Source of the DNA: Bacteroidales bacterium
Lineage (GTDB): Bacteria > Bacteroidota > Bacteroidia > Bacteroidales > Lentimicrobiaceae
Length of the DNA: 64,000 nucleotides
Reading direction: 5' to 3'
Assembly: GCA_016709025.1 (NCBI GenBank)
Contig: JADJEQ010000037.1
Location: 107,501 to 171,500, forward strand
The position numbers were made by a program, and so were the translations under genes. Of this stretch, positions 58,870-64,000 are shown piece by piece. Positions within the stretch are counted from its first letter, which is position 1. Each line of letters begins with the position of its first letter. The notes beneath the pieces are model-generated. The model ran no database searches and was not told the DNA's origin. It saw only the letters and a program-made list of their open reading frames with translations.

Positions 58870-61062
58870 ATGATAAACCGGATAACTCACAGGCTACTTC
58901 TGTTCCCTATATTTTTTCTTTACCTCAGCATGTCTGGATTTTCTGCCATTGAAAAAAACCCGGACCCGAAAAATGTAAGGGAACTGAACCTGAGAGTTTC
59001 AGAAATGCTGAAACAATCACCCGATAAAGCATTGACACTCGCCAATGAAGCCTTGAAAATGGCCAATTTAGCCCTTGAATTATCCAGTGCCAAAGGTGAT
59101 AAGGCGGAAAAAGCAACTGCATTGAAGAATCTTGGAGTTGCACATTACTATCTTTCAAATTACAGGCAGTCACTCGAATATTATGAACAGGCCCTGATAA
59201 TTTACAAGCAGATTAAAGATGATGATGGAATTGGAAGTACATTAAATAATTCGGGCCTGATTCTGGAAACCCAGGGAGACTATTCAGGAGCGTTGAAACG
59301 ATACATGGAAGCTTCAGCACTTTTCTCCAAAACTGAAGAAAAAAATGAGAAACTGGCACTTTCGTATACTAACCTCGGAAATGTTTATTACACACTCGGG
59401 CGTTTCGATAAAGCACTTGATTACCTGAGCCAGGCATTGAAAATTCATGAGAAAACCGGCGACAGCACCGGTCTTTCTAAATCATACAACAACATAGGGA
59501 ATGTTTTCCTTAGCCTCAGGGATTTTAAGGTAGCTTCCGATTATTACCACAAAGCTGAAAATATCAACAAACGGCAAAATAACCTCAAAAGCCTTTCAAC
59601 CAGCTATAACAACCTGGGCATTGCCATGCAGGGAATGGGGAATATAAAAGAAGCACTGGAATACAACCGCCTTTCAATCGAAACTGCGCGCCGGGTCAAC
59701 GATCAGGGGGGGATTATTTCAAGCTTGCTTAATATAGGAAACATATACCAGGACGAGGGTGACCTGACCCAATCCCTGATAAATTACAAAGAGGCACTTA
59801 GGCTCTCGAACAGTTACCGGGATGGCTATCTGCACACATCATTGCTTACCAGCCTGGGCGGTCTTAAGATAAAACAGAATGAACTCGACGAAGCCATTTC
59901 TCTGTTAAATGAAGCCCTTGACTTTGCAGAAAAATCGGGCTCCGCCATACTGCTTCAGGAAATATACACAAATCTGGCAAAAGCCTGGGAAGCGAAAGGA
60001 GATTATAAGAGAGCTTATGATTTTCAGTCGCGTTATCAGTCAAATTCTGACAGCATCTATAACCTTGAAAGCAATGAGAGGTTAAACCTACTCAGGGTGA
60101 GTTTCGAATCGGAGCAAACTGAACGCGACAACCAGTTGCTCAGACAACAAAATATCTTCAGTCAACTGGCGCTCAAGCGTCAACAAACTATCAGAAACCT
60201 GCTAATCGCTATTTCTATTATAATCATTGTTTTCTCAACATTCCTTTTCTCACTTTATCAGGGTAAAAAGAAGAAAAACGAACTTCTTGCCGAACGCAAT
60301 GAGCAGATAATATTGCAGAAAGAGGAGCTGAACCAGCTCTACAAAGAGCAGTACAAGCAAAATGAAACAAAAAACAAATTTTTTAGTATCATTGCCCATG
60401 ACCTTAAGTCTCCTTTCCAGTCGATATTGGGTTTCTCAGAGTTATTAAGTTCTGAATATGAATACCTTACCGAATCGCAAAGAAAAGAGGCAGCAACCAA
60501 TATTCTGAATGTTTCGAACGACACTTACCGTTTGATTGAAAATCTGCTGGAATGGGGCAGAACTCAGACCGGCGCTGTCAGAGCCGTTTTCAGATCATTT
60601 AATGTAAGAGAACTTGCACTGGAAACACTTCCGGTATTTCAGACTCCGCTGAAGAAGAAAAACATTGAGCTTACGTACGACCTTCCTCCATTGCTGCAGG
60701 CCTGGGCGGACTCGGATATGCTCATGGCTGTTCTGAGAAATATAATTTCCAATTCGATCAAGTTTACCCCTCCGGGAGGCAGCATTCACCTGAGCTCCAG
60801 CCAGAATGATGAAATGGTAAGACTCGTTGTGAAGGATACCGGGACCGGCATGGAACCTGAAATCCTTGAACGCCTTTTCACCTTCGATCCTAAAGTACAG
60901 CGGGCAGGCACCATGGGAGAGCGGGGAACCGGCCTCGGACTTGCTCTTTGCCTCGAATTTATGGAACTGAACCACGGAATAATCAAGGTTGAAAGTGAAC
61001 CCGGAAAAGGAAGCACCTTTACCATTCTGATGCAACCCGTTAACCGGAGATCCCGCGATTAA
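58870..61062 (+). CDS. TPR-repeat sensor histidine kinase
   Basis: 730 residues. Signal or first helix MINRITHRLLLFPIFFLYLS MSGFS. About eight TPR repeats (60-400; for instance YTNLGNVYYTLGRFDKALDY and YNNIGNVFLSLRDFKVASDY) face the periplasm. A membrane helix follows (about 443-464, LLIAISIIIIVFSTFLFSLY), a coiled coil, then HisKA with FFSIIAHDLKSPFQSILGFS, phospho-acceptor His510, and HATPase_c (VLRNIISNSIKFTPPGGSIH, VKDTGTGMEPEILERLF, GERGTGLGLALCLEF). No receiver domain and no adjacent response regulator, so the partner is unknown. It has the same periplasmic TPR design as the LuxR-type protein at 8.2-10.2 kb. Confidence 0.92.
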   Translation: MINRITHRLLLFPIFFLYLSMSGFSAIEKNPDPKNVRELNLRVSEMLKQSPDKALTLANEALKMANLALELSSAKGDKAEKATALKNLGVAHYYLSNYRQSLEYYEQALIIYKQIKDDDGIGSTLNNSGLILETQGDYSGALKRYMEASALFSKTEEKNEKLALSYTNLGNVYYTLGRFDKALDYLSQALKIHEKTGDSTGLSKSYNNIGNVFLSLRDFKVASDYYHKAENINKRQNNLKSLSTSYNNLGIAMQGMGNIKEALEYNRLSIETARRVNDQGGIISSLLNIGNIYQDEGDLTQSLINYKEALRLSNSYRDGYLHTSLLTSLGGLKIKQNELDEAISLLNEALDFAEKSGSAILLQEIYTNLAKAWEAKGDYKRAYDFQSRYQSNSDSIYNLESNERLNLLRVSFESEQTERDNQLLRQQNIFSQLALKRQQTIRNLLIAISIIIIVFSTFLFSLYQGKKKKNELLAERNEQIILQKEELNQLYKEQYKQNETKNKFFSIIAHDLKSPFQSILGFSELLSSEYEYLTESQRKEAATNILNVSNDTYRLIENLLEWGRTQTGAVRAVFRSFNVRELALETLPVFQTPLKKKNIELTYDLPPLLQAWADSDMLMAVLRNIISNSIKFTPPGGSIHLSSSQNDEMVRLVVKDTGTGMEPEILERLFTFDPKVQRAGTMGERGTGLGLALCLEFMELNHGIIKVESEPGKGSTFTILMQPVNRRSRD

Positions 61063-61269
61063 CCAATTACCTCCCCGGCAGTTTTTCTGATTTCAGCTCC
61101 CTCGTTTCTGAATTGAACCCTGAGTCCACTCCTAAAACTATTTTTTTGCCACCCCGGTCTACCCACAGCTGGAGGGCGGGCAGCCTACCTGCCGGCATGC
61201 AGGGTTGGTGACCTGGTGTCGAATCTGTCTTATTGACTTTTCGGAGCAGGCTCAAACTTCAAAATTGCG

Positions 61270-61277
61270 TATGTTTG
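61270..61277 (+). promoter_or_regulatory. -7 promoter element of ettA
   Basis: TATGTTTG followed by C matches TAnnTTTG, 19 bases before the start codon. Confidence 0.45.
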
Positions 61278-61296
61278 CGTAAAAGAAATTCAGGTT

Positions 61297-62973
61297 ATGG
61301 CAGACGATAAAAAAATCATTTTTTCAATGGTTGGGGTGGGCAAAGTTGTTCCAGTTAACCGACAGATTATCAAAGATATATATCTTTCATTTTATTATGG
61401 TGCCAAGATTGGCATCATCGGACTCAATGGCTCCGGAAAGTCGACTTTGTTGAGAATAATCGCGGGAGTTGAGAAATCATTTACCGGTGAAGTCGTTTTC
61501 TCACCCGGCTATTCCGTTGGGATGCTCGAACAGGAGCCTCATCTTGACAATTCCAAAACGGTAAGGGAAGTTGTGGAAGAAGGGGTTGCCGAAACAGTTA
61601 AGTTGCTTAAAGATTATGAAACCGTAAACAATCGTTTTTCAGAACCACTGAGCGACGATGAAATGAATGCACTGATCGACGAACAGGGCAGGCTGACTGA
61701 ATTGCTCGACCAGCACAATGCATGGGAACTCGATACCCGGCTGGAGCGGGCGATGGATGCCCTGAGGTGCCCCGATCCCGAACAGCCGGTCGAAAACCTC
61801 TCCGGAGGTGAGCGGCGCAGGGTGGCTCTTTGCCGTTTGCTTTTAAGTGAGCCTGATATTCTTTTGCTCGATGAGCCCACCAACCACCTTGATGCAGAAA
61901 GCATTGACTGGCTGGAACAATATCTCAGGCAATACAAAGGCACTGTTATCGCCGTTACCCACGACCGCTACTTCCTCGATAATGTGGCCGGCTGGATTCT
62001 GGAACTCGACCGTGGCGAAGGGATTCCCTGGAAAGGCAATTATACTTCCTGGCTTGAACAGAAATCAAACCGGCTTGCCATGGAGGAAAAAACCGAAAGC
62101 AAACGCCGGAAAACACTTGAGCGCGAACTCGAATGGGTGCGAATGGCTCCCAAAGCCCGCCATGCCAAATCAAAAGCAAGGCTTGCTGCCTACGATCGTA
62201 TGATGGGCGAAGATACCAGGCAGAAAGAAGAAAAACTCGAGATATTTATTCCCAATGGGCCCCGTTTGGGCAATAAGGTGATTGAAGCCAGGGATATTTC
62301 GAAGGCTTACGGCGACAAACTGCTGTTCGAAAACCTGAGTTTCAGCCTGCCTCCTGCTGGTATTGTCGGAATCATCGGGCCCAACGGTGCAGGTAAAACC
62401 ACCCTGTTCAGGTTAATTATGGGTCTTGAGAAAGCCGATGAAGGTGAATTCTCTGTGGGAGAAACTGTGAAACTCGGCTACATTGACCAGGCACACAACG
62501 ACATCGATCCTGAAAAGACAGTTTGGGAGGTTATTTCCGAAGGAAACGAAAACCTTCAGCTTGGCGGCAAGCTATTCAATTCAAGGGCATACGTGGCGAG
62601 GTTTAACTTCAGTGGTGCAGATCAGGGCAAAAAAGCCGGCATCCTTTCAGGGGGAGAACGTAACCGTATGCATATGGCACTTACGTTAAGATCAGAAGCC
62701 AATGTGCTGCTGCTTGATGAGCCAACCAACGATATTGATGTAAATACATTGAGGGCATTGGAAGAAGGCCTCGAAAATTTTGCCGGATGTGCCGTAATCA
62801 TTTCACATGACCGTTGGTTCCTCGATCGTGTGGCTACACATATTCTGGCTTTTGAAGGCGATTCCCAGGTTGCTTTCTTTGAAGGAGGTTATACTGAATA
62901 TGAGGAGAGCAGAAAGAAACGTATTGGAGATGCTACCCCTCACCGAATCAGGTATAAAAAATTAAAAGCCTGA
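61297..62973 (+). CDS. ettA: Energy-dependent translational throttle protein EttA (ABC-F)
   Basis: 558 residues, close to the 555 of E. coli EttA. Two ABC domains: Walker A GIIGLNGSGKSTLLRIIAG with signature ENLSGGERRRVALCRLLLSE and Walker B-NHLD segment ILLLDEPTNHLDAESIDWLE; and the second Walker A GIIGPNGAGKTTLFRLIMGL with LSGGERNRMHMAL and LLLDEPTNDIDVNTLRALEE. The interdomain linker (about 245-320, RLAMEEKTESKRRKTLEREL and WVRMAPKARHAKSKARL) is the P-site tRNA interaction motif region of EttA. No membrane segment; it acts on the ribosome's E site and gates translation by ATP/ADP ratio. A SatD-like gene starts two bases past the stop codon, so they form one operon. Confidence 0.95.
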   Translation: MADDKKIIFSMVGVGKVVPVNRQIIKDIYLSFYYGAKIGIIGLNGSGKSTLLRIIAGVEKSFTGEVVFSPGYSVGMLEQEPHLDNSKTVREVVEEGVAETVKLLKDYETVNNRFSEPLSDDEMNALIDEQGRLTELLDQHNAWELDTRLERAMDALRCPDPEQPVENLSGGERRRVALCRLLLSEPDILLLDEPTNHLDAESIDWLEQYLRQYKGTVIAVTHDRYFLDNVAGWILELDRGEGIPWKGNYTSWLEQKSNRLAMEEKTESKRRKTLERELEWVRMAPKARHAKSKARLAAYDRMMGEDTRQKEEKLEIFIPNGPRLGNKVIEARDISKAYGDKLLFENLSFSLPPAGIVGIIGPNGAGKTTLFRLIMGLEKADEGEFSVGETVKLGYIDQAHNDIDPEKTVWEVISEGNENLQLGGKLFNSRAYVARFNFSGADQGKKAGILSGGERNRMHMALTLRSEANVLLLDEPTNDIDVNTLRALEEGLENFAGCAVIISHDRWFLDRVATHILAFEGDSQVAFFEGGYTEYEESRKKRIGDATPHRIRYKKLKA

Positions 62974-62975
62974 CA

Positions 62976-63650
62976 ATGAAATCGCAACTCTTTGCAGTTC
63001 TTACCGGCGACCTTATCAGATCATCAAAACTGACAAGTAGTGAGCTTTCCCGGCTGCCTGCTGCCTTTTCTGCTATTGTGAAACAGGTTGACCTGGCCTG
63101 CAACCAACCGGTGGGCACCACAAAGTTCAGCATTTTCAGAGGCGATAGCTTCCAGGTACTTACTACTCCCCAATCAGCTCTCAAAACCATGTTCCTTGTA
63201 AGGGCTGAACTCCGGAAAACTTTCCCCAAAACAATTGCTGATTCTGTAGATGCCAGGATCGCGGTCACAGTGGGAACCGCTTCCCACATTGCCCCCAACA
63301 TCACCGAAAGTGCAGGAGAAGCATTTACACAGAGTGGGCATCTGCTCGATACAATTCCTCACAACCGGCAGTCTTTGTTCGGATTTAAAGGAGGTGAAAC
63401 CGACAGGGAACTGAACACTGCAGTTGCGCTGGCCGATGAAATCACACGTAAATGGACATCAAGCCAGGCAGCCTTGTTCTTTTGGTTATTGCAGGGCCTT
63501 ACTCAAAAGGAAATTGCCCTGCAAACCCGGAACAGTCAGCCTACCATTATGAAAAAAATCAAAACTATGGGATGGCAGGGGATCAGTGAGTTGCTTGACA
63601 GATACGATGAAATCATTCACCACATAGCTCCGGATGGCTATATTGATTAA
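62976..63650 (+). CDS. SatD-like protein with C-terminal helix-turn-helix
   Basis: 224 residues, starting two bases after the ettA stop. The N-terminus MKSQLFAVLTGDLIRSSKLT matches the SatD family's x-x-x-G-D-x-x-x-S pattern. A nucleotide-cyclase-like arrangement follows (STKF-like TTKFSIFRGDSFQVLTTPQS, ARIAVTVGTASHIAPNITES, GEAFTQSGHLLD). The last 70 residues hold a helix-turn-helix (WTSSQAALFFWLLQGLTQKE, IALQTRNSQPTIMKKIKTMG). SatD was first named in a streptococcal acid-tolerance operon; its function is unknown. The next gene is a DUF3307 membrane protein, a pairing I recall from other Bacteroidota. Confidence 0.8.
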   Translation: MKSQLFAVLTGDLIRSSKLTSSELSRLPAAFSAIVKQVDLACNQPVGTTKFSIFRGDSFQVLTTPQSALKTMFLVRAELRKTFPKTIADSVDARIAVTVGTASHIAPNITESAGEAFTQSGHLLDTIPHNRQSLFGFKGGETDRELNTAVALADEITRKWTSSQAALFFWLLQGLTQKEIALQTRNSQPTIMKKIKTMGWQGISELLDRYDEIIHHIAPDGYID

Positions 63651-63786
63651 ATATAGCACTATAAAGCTATTTTTTCTATTTATAGCATCTTAATACTATT
63701 TAAGTAATTGCATTAACCAACAGACCCGGCATTTCCCGAATGAATGCAGCTGGTGCATCAACTACAGGATCAGTAATCCATATTAC

Positions 63787-64000
63787 ATGAATACAATTTT
63801 TGAATCTTTCATCAACACAGAAGCCATCGCCTTGTTAATACGGCTTTTGATTGCCCACCTTGCCGGTGATTTTATCTTTCAGAAAAAATCATGGATCATT
63901 CACCGTACAGCACACAGGTGGCGGTCAGGTTATCTCTACGCCAACGCGGGAATAGTAGCCGGACTCTCATGGCTGTTGTCGGGATACTTTTTCATCTGGT
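63787..64000 (+). CDS. DUF3307 membrane protein, N-terminal part (cut by window end)
   Basis: 71 codons are visible. MNTIFESFINTEAIALLIRL, then LIAHLAGDFIFQKKSWIIHR, the L-x-x-H-L-x-G-D-F-x-x-Q start of DUF3307 proteins, then two hydrophobic stretches. The rest lies outside the window. It is placed 136 bases after the SatD-like gene on the same strand. Function is unknown. Confidence 0.75.
   Translation, partial: MNTIFESFINTEAIALLIRLLIAHLAGDFIFQKKSWIIHRTAHRWRSGYLYANAGIVAGLSWLLSGYFFIW

Overview
The window looks like a chromosomal segment of a Bacteroidota bacterium, probably Bacteroidales-like. At least nine secreted proteins end in a type IX secretion (T9SS/Por) C-terminal sorting domain. 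Several lipoproteins have a short signal ending in a lipobox Cys. An Oar/SusC-like TonB receptor carries an N-terminal carboxypeptidase-regulatory-like domain. Many genes are preceded by the Bacteroidota -7 element TAnnTTTG rather than a sigma70 -10 box. I cannot name genus or species. No rRNA, tRNA, CRISPR array or complete insertion sequence was seen.

Layout. 1-14.8 kb: an island of cell-surface genes, all on the minus strand: three FISUMP-domain proteins, two YCF48-type propeller proteins with 14 repeats each, a right-handed beta-helix protein, a lipoprotein of unknown role and a TPR-LuxR regulator. 14.85-16.24 kb: very abnormal sequence made of G, C and A homopolymer runs with short normal islands, most likely a bad assembly/consensus patch. 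16.3-32.3 kb: an HsmA-like membrane protein, a queuosine-precursor transporter (VUT family), an orphan molybdopterin oxidoreductase-like protein, a FIVAR-like/LamG lipoprotein, a large VPS10/BNR propeller protein, a DUF418 membrane protein, L-threonine aldolase, a C10 cysteine protease, a solo zinc-ribbon transposase-like protein and tandem thioredoxins. 32.4-45.2 kb: a frameshifted WbqC-like gene, a PgpH-type HD phosphodiesterase, an NlpC/P60 hydrolase, the TonB receptor, a phosphodiesterase/PhoD/metallo-hydrolase series and an M23 peptidase. 45.4-53.2 kb: four more T9SS cargo genes on the minus strand. Two are clear tandem paralogs and a third is related. 53.3-64 kb: a GNAT-like protein divergent from an LptF/G permease, two glycosyltransferases, a TPR histidine kinase, the ABC-F protein EttA, and a SatD-like/DUF3307 pair cut by the window end.

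How the genes fit together: most of the coding capacity builds or displays the cell envelope and secretome (T9SS cargo, lipoproteins, cell-wall hydrolases, LPS export, glycosyl transfer). Two large TPR proteins (one with a LuxR helix-turn-helix, one with a histidine kinase) are likely regulators. The T9SS machinery itself is not in the window.

The other notable layer lies between genes. Several families of short palindromic or hairpin repeats recur at about 8, 17.6, 35.5, 43.7, 45.3, 47.0-47.2 and 57.4 kb. They are concentrated at gene ends, and at least one copy appears to serve as a transcription terminator.
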